A stretch of 64,000 bases of DNA from Pseudomonas sp. GR 6-02 (GTDB taxonomy: Bacteria > Pseudomonadota > Gammaproteobacteria > Pseudomonadales > Pseudomonadaceae): the NCBI RefSeq assembly GCF_001655615.1, contig NZ_CP011567.1, positions 4,473,001 to 4,537,000 on the forward strand, in the 5' to 3' direction. The notes below the pieces were generated by a model. The model was not told where the DNA came from and did not search any database. It saw only the letters and a program-made list of their open reading frames with translations. The translations under genes and the position numbers were made by a program. Below are positions 55,938-63,467 of this stretch, in pieces (position 1 is the stretch's first letter; the number at the start of each line of letters is the position of its first letter).

Positions 55938-55966
55938 AAAAGCCCGGCATTAAGCCGGGCTTTTTC
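55938..55966 (-). terminator. terminator of the second glycine-zipper gene
   Basis: AAAAAGCCCGGC and GCCGGGCTTTTT form a perfect stem with T runs on both strands. Confidence 0.85.
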
Positions 55967-55981
55967 AGCTGACCTTCAGGA

Positions 55982-56347
55982 TCAATGACGCTTTTTGGAC
56001 AGGTTGCTGCCTACGCCGCCGCCCAATGCGCCACCCAGGCCTGCGCCGATGGTGGAGCCGTTCTTGCCGCCCAGGCTGTTACCGATTATCGAACCGCCCG
56101 CCGCGCCAACACCGCCGCCGATGGCCGCTTTGGTGCGGCTGCCTTTACGTGCGGCAACAGCGCTGCCGGCTGCACCCGCTACGCCAGCACCAATCGCTGC
56201 GCCAGTGCTGCCGCCCATTTTTTGGCCAACCACGTTACCCAACGCACCACCCAGACCACCACCGAGCGCGGCCGTGCCGTCGCCGGCAGCCATCGCACCT
56301 TGAGCAACCAAAAGGCCCAGAACCAGAGCAGGCAGTGTCAAACGCAT
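55982..56347 (-). CDS. exported glycine-zipper protein, copy B
   Basis: The start at MRLTLPALVLGLLVAQGAMA (121 residues) includes a signal peptide. GxxxG repeats match copy A closely (GAGGSIIGNSLGG; RKGSRTKAA), but it ends early with SKKRH and lacks the basic tail. The pair looks like a tandem duplication. Each copy has its own terminator, so they are likely separate transcripts. Confidence 0.75.
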   Translation of the reverse strand: MRLTLPALVLGLLVAQGAMAAGDGTAALGGGLGGALGNVVGQKMGGSTGAAIGAGVAGAAGSAVAARKGSRTKAAIGGGVGAAGGSIIGNSLGGKNGSTIGAGLGGALGGGVGSNLSKKRH

Positions 56348-56487
56348 AACAAGAACCTCAAAAAAAGGGGAACCGAAAGGCCGGAGATTGAATGCTTTAG
56401 CGGAGGGAAAGTCCAGACACAAAACCAGAACAACCTCGCCAATGGCGACGGTTGGACAGCGTTTATGCAAAAGGTTTTATGACAGGC

Positions 56488-56600
56488 AAAAAAAAGCCCG
56501 CTGGGGAGACGGGCCAGGGTACTGCTTTCTAACGGATGAGCTGAGCCTACGGAGGCCGGTGTGAAAAGTTTGTGAAAAAAATACCAGTGCTCGCAAAGTT
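56488..56600 (-). ncRNA. candidate small RNA with intrinsic terminator
   Basis: On the minus strand a short transcript would end at a GCCCG/CGGGC stem (56496-56514) followed by eight T (complement of 56488-56495). No protein gene ends here, since copy B starts at 56347 and the next gene ends at 56695 with its own terminator. The region upstream has no clear promoter, so this is tentative. Confidence 0.3.
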
Positions 56601-56657
56601 GTAGGACATTTCTCAGCATTGCCACCGAGCCACGTTTCCCGCCCTTCAGAAACAAGA

Positions 56658-56679
56658 AACCCCGCTCAATGGCGGGGTT
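56658..56679 (-). terminator. hairpin downstream of the 56.7-kb small gene
   Basis: AACCCCGC/GCGGGGTT (56658-56665/56672-56679). Confidence 0.65.
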
Positions 56680-56694
56680 CGTGCTGTGATCGGT

Positions 56695-56889
56695 TTACTT
56701 CCTGGAGGGCGCCCCCAGCTTGGGCATAAATTTCGATTTCGGCCCTCGGGTCCGAGGCACTGCAGATTTGATTTTGTTGATTTTGATACGGTCTTCGCCG
56801 AAGCTCGGCACATAGTCCGTCTGACCACACTGCACGCAATCATTGATTGGAAACTCTGCACCGTCGTCTTCGATATACGGCTCAGCCAT
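56695..56889 (-). CDS. small conserved protein with CxxC
   Basis: The 64-residue frame from MAEPYIEDDGAEFPIND follows GGAGCGAAG. It holds a single CVQCGQTD motif and a basic, proline-containing tail (RGPKSKFMPKLG). One CxxC might bind zinc in a dimer or act as a redox pair; no family is recognised. Confidence 0.55.
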   Translation of the reverse strand: MAEPYIEDDGAEFPINDCVQCGQTDYVPSFGEDRIKINKIKSAVPRTRGPKSKFMPKLGAPSRK

Positions 56890-57037
56890 ATCTTCGCTCC
56901 TCTCAAAACGGGTCGATACCGGCAAGCCCTTTTTGCCTGAAAAATATCGACCACCCTGGTTTTTGAGACTAGCCGGTCATTCCCAGACTTGTGATTCAGA
57001 TCGTTACATGCCCGACGAATGGCCAGTACCGAGCAAC

Positions 57038-57358
57038 CTACCTCAGCTTGACCGCCGTCCCGGTCACAAACACCACCACCATTCCACCCTTGCCGGCAGG
57101 CATGCTGATCTCATAATCGAGCCCCACCACCGCATCCGCCTGAAGCGCCCGCGCCCGCTCCTTGATCTCCTCGGTCGCCTGAACCCGCGCCTCCTTCAAT
57201 GCCCGCTCCAACGTCTGAGAACGCCCACCAAAAAAATCCCGCATCCCGGCGAACATATCGCGAATCACGTTAACGCCCTGCACCGACTCGGCGCTGACGA
57301 TGTCCAGGTAGGCGGTGATTTGCCGACCTTCGATGGTGTGGGTTGTGGTGGTGATCAT
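57038..57358 (-). CDS. YbjQ-family protein (heavy-metal-binding domain)
   Basis: The start at MITTTTHTIEGRQI (106 residues) gives the usual YbjQ length. The pattern GVNVIRDMFAGMRDFFGGRS, RALKEARVQATEEIKERA and ADAVVGLDYEIS is the YbjQ/DUF74 family, which forms pentameric rings and is called heavy-metal-binding. Function is unknown. The start sits next to a 480-bp gap. Confidence 0.9.
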   Translation of the reverse strand: MITTTTHTIEGRQITAYLDIVSAESVQGVNVIRDMFAGMRDFFGGRSQTLERALKEARVQATEEIKERARALQADAVVGLDYEISMPAGKGGMVVVFVTGTAVKLR

Positions 57359-57844
57359 GAGATGTCCTTGTTCAGAGCTGTCATCAATGGCGTGACACGA
57401 CGGAAACTGACGCGAGGATTGGGTACCAAAGTCGATTCCGCTCGAGGAGTCTGACAGTTTAACAGGCACACGGAACTCGCCTGAAATGGGGCTCTGGCGA
57501 CGGTATGAAAAGGTCGTACCCGAAAAGGAGCCAAGTCCTACACATCGTTCGGAAGTCGCGCCCCGTTCGCCCATTGCTCTGATTTGGAACGCACGCCTAT
57601 AGTCTGGACGTCGCCCAAATGGCGGCTCGGGTTTGGCGACTCGACAACAAATGTGCAGAAGCCTCCAGGTTAATTTGCGGAGCGCTTCTGCGCGCAATAA
57701 GCTGCTCCATGGTAGCTGTGCGCGGGAGACCCTTGGGTCTGCCGGTTTTCCATTTGTCCGGTTCGCCAACCTGCGTACAGCCGCCACCTATTCGTTTGGC
57801 GACGAATGAGTGGTGGTTCTCTCTAATCAGATGGAGCTTCACTC
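57359..57844. other. intergenic region 57.4-57.8 kb
   Basis: I see no gene, repeat or hairpin that stands out. Promoters of the flanking divergent genes should be here. Confidence 0.4.
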
Positions 57845-58114
57845 ATGCAGCAATACATGGCCCTAACCAGCAACGCCGACGACCAACCCACCCTGTTCGT
57901 CGATACCACCAAACCTCTGCACATCCTGCTCGATGCAGCTGGCTATCGAATCAGAGCCGTCACTCAAGTTCTGGAAAACCTCGCAATGCGCGGTGATATT
58001 GCCAGCGACTCGGTAATCCTCAGCGACTTCGCGTTGCTTTGCGCGATTCCACTGCGGGATGGGTGTGATGTGTTGGATGTGATTGGGCGGCGGTTGGATG
58101 CATTACCAGCTTGA
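57845..58114 (+). CDS. small Pseudomonas protein (DUF3077/DUF6124-like)
   Basis: The 89-residue protein resembles the small Pseudomonas family that includes TTKPLHILLDAAGYRI (DUF3077/DUF6124 as I recall it). Its function is unknown. It ends at a hairpin (58122-58151). An in-frame ATG four codons later could be the true start. Confidence 0.6.
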   Translation: MQQYMALTSNADDQPTLFVDTTKPLHILLDAAGYRIRAVTQVLENLAMRGDIASDSVILSDFALLCAIPLRDGCDVLDVIGRRLDALPA

Positions 58115-58121
58115 TGCATAG

Positions 58122-58151
58122 AAAATGGGCGACCTCTCGGCCGCCCATTTT
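58122..58151. terminator. bidirectional terminator
   Basis: AAAATGGGCG/CGCCCATTTT (58122-58131/58142-58151), with A/T flanks on both sides. Confidence 0.8.
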
Positions 58152-58185
58152 GCTCATTCCACCAGAAGCCCGAATTCGTTGGGCT

Positions 58186-58386
58186 TCAGGGGATTAGATT
58201 GATAATCGCTGCCGTGACGGTAGATACCGTAACGATCATGCCAGTCGCAATTGCAACCGGATACCAGAAGATTTCGCGAGTGATTTTCCGGGTTTCGGTA
58301 TTCAGCTTACGCTGCTCGACCACCAGCTTCAGGATCTCCTCTCGTAACGCGTCCGATTTAATCCGCTGCACAGTGGGCTTCTCCAA
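58186..58386 (-). CDS. small membrane protein, possible
   Basis: The 66-codon frame uses a TTG start and has a charged N-terminal helix (DALREEILKLVVEQRKL) and one C-terminal membrane helix (WYPVAIATGMIVTVSTVTAAII). It sits 13 bases from the HTH/DUF2442 gene on the same strand. No strong ribosome-binding site is seen. Confidence 0.45.
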   Translation of the reverse strand: MEKPTVQRIKSDALREEILKLVVEQRKLNTETRKITREIFWYPVAIATGMIVTVSTVTAAIINLIP

Positions 58387-58399
58387 TCGTTACCAAAAC

Positions 58400-58858
58400 C
58401 TAAATGCAGTTCTCGCGCTGCCCTTTATGCTCATATTCCCATCCCTTGCACGCCAACCCCACATGCTTGGGTATCAACGCCTTCCCACTGCTGTAGGCGG
58501 TAATGGTTCGCCGAGTAAATCCCAATTCAACAGCTGCTGCCGACAACGAAAGATTGTTGTTCAACATCCAGCGTTTGAAATCACTGGTAGGCATGACCTC
58601 TCCGGATTGCTCCAAAGCTAGCCGATGCAACGTCGTAGCGGCGAGTTCGAGATCATCCCCCCATGTCACATCGAATCCCCACTCGCCTACCGCGACCTGG
58701 CTGAACAGCGCCAAATCCTGTAGTGGCTTGAGCGCAGGAAAGGTTTTGATATGTTCGGTGACATCAACGGTATGCCGCTTACCGTTGCTCCACTCGATGT
58801 TGAGGGCATGTTTGCCGGCAACTGGTTGCACAGCAGAAATGCGAAGCTTGCTGGTCAT
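58400..58858 (-). CDS. DUF2442-like protein with C-terminal helix-turn-helix
   Basis: The 152-residue protein has an N-terminal DUF2442-type domain (VDVTEHIKTFPALKPL, WGFDVTWGDDLELAA) and a C-terminal helix-turn-helix (NLSLSAAAVELGFTRRTITAYSSGK). DUF2442 genes often lie next to DUF4160 genes, as here, and are suspected toxin-antitoxin or regulatory pairs. The partner upstream is broken. Confidence 0.7.
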   Translation of the reverse strand: MTSKLRISAVQPVAGKHALNIEWSNGKRHTVDVTEHIKTFPALKPLQDLALFSQVAVGEWGFDVTWGDDLELAATTLHRLALEQSGEVMPTSDFKRWMLNNNLSLSAAAVELGFTRRTITAYSSGKALIPKHVGLACKGWEYEHKGQRENCI

Positions 58859-58861
58859 GAG

Positions 58862-59095
58862 TCAGTCCCTCCGGTTTTGCTCGTTCCATACACGCCAAAG
58901 ATCAGCTGTATGTGTTCTTGCCCAAAGCAGGGCTGCTTTCAAGGCTTTGGTTTCAGCGCCTTTGCCTAAGACAATGAGCCCTTCTATCTGAACCAACGAC
59001 TCCCCATCTGGCGTCTGCACATGAAAGTGCGGCGGCGCATGGTCGTCGGGATAGATTTTTACTTACCAGTTTCGTTCGCTATGAAGGGTAGCCAT
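58862..59095 (-). pseudogene. DUF4160-family gene with a premature stop
   Basis: Reading from an ATG at 59095, the frame encodes MATLHSERNW, then TAA at 59063-59065, then VKIYPDDHAPPHFHV and the rest of a DUF4160-like protein (QIEGLIVLGKGAETKALKAAL) to a stop three bases before the DUF2442 gene. A one-base change would restore it. No good start codon lies after the stop. The pair is therefore likely inactive, unless translation restarts. Confidence 0.7.
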
Positions 59096-59157
59096 GGCGC
59101 GATGCTAGAGAAATTATTTCCCTAGCACAACCCATGATTTTTTAGGACGCAGAAACC

Positions 59158-59195
59158 ACAAAACCCCTGACTTCTCTCGAAATCAGGGGTTTTGT
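59158..59195. terminator. hairpin near the tRNA-Ser fragment
   Basis: ACAAAACCCCTGA/TCAGGGGTTTTGT (59158-59170/59183-59195), perfect 13-base stem. Confidence 0.8.
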
Positions 59196-59208
59196 GTATA
59201 TCGAATTT

Positions 59209-59231
59209 GGCGGTGAAGGAGAGATTCGAAA
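59209..59231 (-). other. tRNA-Ser 3'-end fragment, candidate prophage attachment site
   Basis: On the minus strand TTCGAATCTCTCCTTCACCGCCA (given here in two parts: T-loop TTCGAATC and the acceptor end ending CCGCCA) matches the T-loop/acceptor end of tRNA-Ser. No full tRNA is present, so this looks like the duplicated half of an att site left by integration. Confidence 0.65.
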
Positions 59232-59302
59232 CCGCCCGATTGCGATTTTCGCGAAGTCAGCCTCCAGTTTATAAGGGTTCAGGGCGATAGTTAGTGCGCA
59301 AG

Positions 59303-59335
59303 CAGTCCCATGGCGGTCCCATGGCGGTCCCATGA
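59303..59335. repeat. three tandem 11-bp repeats
   Basis: Units 59303-59313, 59314-59324 and 59325-59335 read C(A/G)GTCCCATG(G/A), one directly after another, about 70 bp from the tRNA fragment. Confidence 0.75.
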
Positions 59336-59606
59336 GTTTGTGCGGCTGTCCATCCTGCCTTGATCGGTTTGGACAATCGGAAGGCTGCCCAACCTGTGAC
59401 AGAAAAGGTTTTGTTAAGAAGTCCTAAGGACGCGCCTACACTGAAAGCTAAACGCGAAAATTTGTTTTGCACGACCAGAAATAACCTGTAGGGGAACAGA
59501 AAAATCTTTCTAACCACTCCTCGCCGATAGCATTTTCATGGCACCCTTAGGTTTAGAATTTACTGGCAAAATACTCTGTTATGAGCACGAAAAGGATCAC
59601 GTCTCC
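59336..59606. other. promoter region of the AlbA_2 gene
   Basis: No gene is supported. The DNA is more AT-rich than the core genome and probably contains the promoter of the gene at 59607. Confidence 0.35.
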
Positions 59607-61013
59607 ATGAATGAATACTCCCCATTCGAAAAAGGCTTTGATGAAATCAAGGTTGATGACTTAGAGGCACTTAGAGAAGTACATGAGGGTTGGTATATTG
59701 AATACAAACAAGCCGTTCCAAAATCGCCAGCCATTGCCAAATCTATTTCTGCATTTGCCAACAGTTACGGCGGCTGGATTTTCTACGGAATCAAAGAAGA
59801 ATCAAAAGAAAACTCAGTTGCTGGGGACTTTTTAGGTATAGATGCGTCTGATCTCGATGCCGCGCTGCAAAAAATAAGGCAAGCCGTAGCCAATATGAGT
59901 CCAGCGTGCCACTTTGAAACAAAAGTGCTCCATGGCCCTTGCGAAAAAATTGGTTTAGAAGGTGGAAAATCGATTTTATGTGTTGTAGTTCCTCAAAGCA
60001 TAGAAGCTCCCCACGTACATAGTGGGGGATATATTTACCGAAGAATTGCCGATGGCTCAGAGCCCTTGCCTGAAACTGACAGGTATATCATAGAGAAACT
60101 ATTTGACCGATCAAAAAAGACGATTTCAAACTTCAAGAGGTGGCACGAAAAAGATCCTGAATTCTCAAAGGGGGAGTCTAAATCGCCTTACCTAAGAATA
60201 ATGATCGCTCCAAATCTATGGGGAATCCCAAGATCAAATTTTGAATTCAAATTAACGACAATCAAAGAGGTATTAGGAGCAAAAGAAGGTAGAACCATCT
60301 GTCTTCCATTCGACACTATCTACCCAAGAGCTGGCGGTTTTATCGCGAGGCAATGTTTAAACAACGACCCAACCACACTGAGCACCACTTGGGATCTTGA
60401 AAGCGACCTGACAAGCGATATCACTGTGCCTTTACATTTTTACGAGGGGAACATATATGAAATACAGGATTACCTTACCGGCTACATACACACAACGGAA
60501 TTCATAAATAAATTAGCTCACTCTAAAGTAGAAAACACACGCGTAGTCGACCTAAATGTCATTCATCAAGTTCTCCTTGGCATAATAGGGGCCCAGAGAG
60601 ACCTACAAAAAAAGGCAGGCTGGCCTCTTAGCTTCCACATAAAAATAAAACTACTCAATGCCTGGCGAACAATACCTTTTTTAGATACAGAATTCTTTAT
60701 AGAAAACATCGAGCTCAATGGCATACCTATGTGCCTAACTGACAAAGCAACTTCACCGCAAGGATACCATCCGGATTCATTCTTCAGTATCAAAGAATAC
60801 TTTACTGGGGAGGAAGATTCGGACTTAGTAGCACAATCAATACTTTCATTCATACCAATAGCATCTGCCTACGGCATCCCTCTACTCGACCTACTCGTTG
60901 ACGAAAGAAACTCAGAGGAAGGCGCCCCGAAAGAAAGCTATTATGTGCAGCTCAACAATGCAAGTAAGAGAGCCATAGAAGCTCAGCAAAACCGAAACAA
61001 ACTAAAGAGCTAA
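59607..61013 (+). CDS. AlbA_2 (Schlafen-type) domain protein, prophage cargo
   Basis: The 468-residue protein (start at MNEYSPFEKG, after AAGGA; an earlier in-frame ATG has no ribosome-binding site) has an N-terminal AlbA_2 domain (EGWYIEYKQAV, SISAFANSYGGWIFYGIKE, HSGGYIYRRIADGSEPL, about 25-150). The rest of about 300 residues matches no family I know. AlbA_2 domains occur in regulators and in phage-defence proteins. The gene is AT-rich relative to its surroundings and lies between the tRNA-Ser fragment and the portal remnant, so it looks like imported cargo. It ends at a terminator. Confidence 0.75.
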   Translation: MNEYSPFEKGFDEIKVDDLEALREVHEGWYIEYKQAVPKSPAIAKSISAFANSYGGWIFYGIKEESKENSVAGDFLGIDASDLDAALQKIRQAVANMSPACHFETKVLHGPCEKIGLEGGKSILCVVVPQSIEAPHVHSGGYIYRRIADGSEPLPETDRYIIEKLFDRSKKTISNFKRWHEKDPEFSKGESKSPYLRIMIAPNLWGIPRSNFEFKLTTIKEVLGAKEGRTICLPFDTIYPRAGGFIARQCLNNDPTTLSTTWDLESDLTSDITVPLHFYEGNIYEIQDYLTGYIHTTEFINKLAHSKVENTRVVDLNVIHQVLLGIIGAQRDLQKKAGWPLSFHIKIKLLNAWRTIPFLDTEFFIENIELNGIPMCLTDKATSPQGYHPDSFFSIKEYFTGEEDSDLVAQSILSFIPIASAYGIPLLDLLVDERNSEEGAPKESYYVQLNNASKRAIEAQQNRNKLKS

Positions 61014-61023
61014 CTATTAATGC

Positions 61024-61051
61024 AGCCCCTATCCGTTAAGTGATAGGGGCT
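61024..61051. terminator. terminator between AlbA_2 gene and portal remnant
   Basis: AGCCCCTATC/GATAGGGGCT, perfect ten-base stem, between convergent genes. Confidence 0.8.
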
Positions 61052-61071
61052 AACCGTATCAAAACAGCTTA

Positions 61072-62037
61072 TTAGACATTAATAGCTATTACTTCGCCAC
61101 CCACCCATTCATTCAAATACAACATGCGGCTTTGGACAGGCTTCAGCTCATTCTCTGTCCATACATCCATTGCATCCCGAATCGATCCGAATCCTCCTGC
61201 GTTCTGAGGAACAATCCCCATCAATAGCGGCGGAATGCGCAGACTCGCCAACACGTCGTCCCGCGTTTGGTTCTTGATGGAGTTGAATTGGTCCTTCGCC
61301 GCGACCTCACTCACCGGAATCAGCTGTATTCCATCCCTCTTTCCTGTCGGCGGATAAACAAACAGATTCCGAAAATTCCCCGGCCCCTTCGAATCCTTGA
61401 GCGCCTTGCGCAAAGCGTCTATATCGGTCTCAGTCTGCGCCGCATCCGTCATATACAAGATGAACCCGGCATGACTCTCATTCTCGTAATACTTTCGCCG
61501 AAACAACGTCGCCGACTCGTTCAACAACGCCGACTGCAACGCACTGATCCACTCCGGCAGCCCGTAAATCTCCTGATGCAGCTCCGTCTCACGCAAATGA
61601 AAAATGCTATCCGGCTCAAAGGCGTGCTCATCCTTCCACCCACGCACCTGGTAGAACTGCCCATCCGGCCCCGCCCGCATGTACTTGGCCAACGGCGTTT
61701 CCAACTTGCGAACCCCGCCCAACCGCGAACGACGCCCCTCAAGATAGCCATTACCCAAGCACAGAAAGTCCAAAACGAACTGCTCAAACGAAGCCCGCGA
61801 CAACAACGGATGCGGAATAAATATCTTGCTCAACAGGTTACGCTTGAACATCAACCCAGAATGCAGATGCACACTCGCCCCTACCGACCGAGCCAGCCCA
61901 TTCAGCGACAACGGCGGCTCATACCACCGCCCATTAAACCAGCACTCCAGGTAATCGAAGACCTCCCGAGGCGCTTGTGCAGTCACCGAAGTAAGGTCGC
62001 GCAGAAAAAAGCCCCGGTAATTGTCGGGGCTTCGCAT
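61072..62037 (-). pseudogene. P2-like phage portal protein (gpQ), 5' end replaced
   Basis: The 321-codon frame matches P2-type portal proteins from FDYLECWFNGRWYEPPLSL (about residue 27) to the end (LNEWVGGEVIAINV). Its first 25 codons instead come from a terminator hairpin (62011-62030) with T run that precedes it on the same strand. The true N-terminus is missing, and transcripts from upstream should stop before it. It is thus a promoterless remnant. No neighbouring terminase or capsid genes remain. Confidence 0.75.
62005..62030 (-). terminator. terminator at the start of the portal remnant
   Basis: GCCCCG/CGGGGC with an eight-base loop (62011-62016/62025-62030), followed on the minus strand by six T. 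Confidence 0.85.
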
Positions 62038-62060
62038 TTTTTATGTTCTTGATTAACGCG

Positions 62061-62294
62061 TTATTTTTCCGCCTCCTCAGCCGGTTCTATTTCTGTGTCA
62101 TTCACAGCCTCATTGCGCTTCGGTGGCTTTTGTTTTAGAGCAGCTGGAGGGTATTCAAAGTTATTACCTAAATCCTTTGAGAGATGACTTTTTAAAACTT
62201 CTACTTTGAGGTGAACTTGCTCTTGAAATAGAGTCTCATTACTTATTTCAAGGTTTTTTGCTGCTGAGTGGACTGATTCCCTGGCAAGTACCAA
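62061..62294 (-). CDS. small Lys/Glu-rich frame, uncertain
   Basis: The 77-codon frame has only a TTG start, no ribosome-binding site, and overlaps the end of the upstream gene by 52 bases. Its sequence (QVHLKVEVLKSHLSKDLG, EPAEEAEK) is charged. It could be a real small gene, the shifted tail of the upstream protein, or noise. It ends just before the terminator at 62005-62030. Confidence 0.35.
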   Translation of the reverse strand: MVLARESVHSAAKNLEISNETLFQEQVHLKVEVLKSHLSKDLGNNFEYPPAALKQKPPKRNEAVNDTEIEPAEEAEK

Positions 62295-63421
62295 TAGTTT
62301 TGCCAGTGTAAGCCATCACTATGTATTGTGAATATTTTTTGAACGATTACAGAAGTCAATCGCCAACTATAAAAAATTGCCAGTCCGAATACGGCTGCAA
62401 ACGGAATTCGTAGAATGAACGATCCAATGATATCGGTGGCAGTTTTGTAGTCCGTCGTTAATAATTTGCTTGCCCCGGCGTACATTTCGTAAACTGAGAA
62501 AATAATTGCTATTAGTGGGAAGGTTACGATTAGTACGTAAATTGCTGCTTGTGATCGCCCTTCTTTTACATACGGGCCATACTCATCAGATATAAGGTTT
62601 TTGTCTGATGTGAGTCTTGTTAGCTCAGATTTGAGTGTGGATATACTTTTGTTTTGGCTGGTAACGGTTTCATTAAGTTGTTCTATGTTGTTTTTTGTTT
62701 GGATGAGTTTCGACTCATTCTGCACTATCGAATCTTGCAGACTCTTAAGTTTACCGTTTTCAGTTAGTAGGGCGACTGCAGTAAGTCTAAGCTCAGACAG
62801 CTTTAGCTCGTAATCGCTTTTTACTTCAGCTGTAGACGATTCCAATGACTCCTTTTCTTCAGTCAGTAAATTAACTTTGTCACGCAGCCCTACATATTCT
62901 TTCTTTAAATCTTCTTTGAACTTTGATAGCTCTCTCTTTAATCTTATTGTGGTGGCGATATCCTCGGAGTGATCTGATATCTGATCGATATCGACTCCAA
63001 AGATATTTATTTTTGTAAGTGTTGGCTTGTTAAGGAGCGAGTCACTATATATCTCGAACCACTCGCAAAAACTACGGACATAGCCATAGGTGAATTTTGC
63101 GCTGGTACCTGTTGTTGTGAGTTGTAGGTTGTAAGAGGGCCTTCCTAATGGTTTTACAATTACTGTTAGGTAGGCGGGCAATTTGGCAGGATTTTCGCTA
63201 TGGAAGTCTATGGAGTCTAAATAGAATGGACGATCGGGTGTAAAACGTTTTGCGGCACTGGTGATTTTTACCGGTTTGACAGTCGCAACCGACTCCTTGA
63301 GTAGTACTTGACATTGACTCGTAGTTCTCCATAACGAGTTATTAACCGGGTTTAGTTCGGGAAGTTTGTTCTCAAGCTCGGTAAGTTTTGACTCCAGTTC
63401 TTCCGGTGATTGGTCTGACAT
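62243..63421 (-). CDS. coiled-coil protein with two C-terminal membrane segments, prophage cargo
   Basis: The 392-residue protein (ATG after GGAGCG) has an N-terminal globular part (about 1-150; beta-rich, FYLDSIDFHSENPA), a long coiled coil (about 165-290; LRDKVNLLTEEKESLESS, QLNETVTSQNKSIS), and two membrane helices (about 298-320 and 343-365; AIYVLIVTFPLIAIIFSVY). It matches no family I know. Its AT-rich DNA and its position between phage genes D and Q mark it as accessory cargo. The plan (sensor, coil, membrane end) resembles some abortive-infection proteins, but this is inference. Confidence 0.65.
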   Translation of the reverse strand: MSDQSPEELESKLTELENKLPELNPVNNSLWRTTSQCQVLLKESVATVKPVKITSAAKRFTPDRPFYLDSIDFHSENPAKLPAYLTVIVKPLGRPSYNLQLTTTGTSAKFTYGYVRSFCEWFEIYSDSLLNKPTLTKINIFGVDIDQISDHSEDIATTIRLKRELSKFKEDLKKEYVGLRDKVNLLTEEKESLESSTAEVKSDYELKLSELRLTAVALLTENGKLKSLQDSIVQNESKLIQTKNNIEQLNETVTSQNKSISTLKSELTRLTSDKNLISDEYGPYVKEGRSQAAIYVLIVTFPLIAIIFSVYEMYAGASKLLTTDYKTATDIIGSFILRIPFAAVFGLAIFYSWRLTSVIVQKIFTIHSDGLHWQNYWYLPGNQSTQQQKTLK

Positions 63422-63467
63422 GATCGCTCCATTTTTTATCGGATGGGGACAGAATAGTGGCTTCTGG

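Noticed and set aside
56500..56575. Possible tRNA on the minus strand (GGCTCAGCTCATCC looks like a D-arm)
   Set aside because: No T-loop TTCGA and no acceptor stem pairing could be found.
59142..59333. A 63-codon minus-strand frame across the tRNA fragment
   Set aside because: It reads through the tRNA end and the triple repeat; it is a chance frame or the last bit of a lost integrase, which cannot be shown here.
59303..59335. Possible CRISPR array
   Set aside because: Repeats are directly adjacent, only 11 bp long, without spacers; no cas genes in the window.
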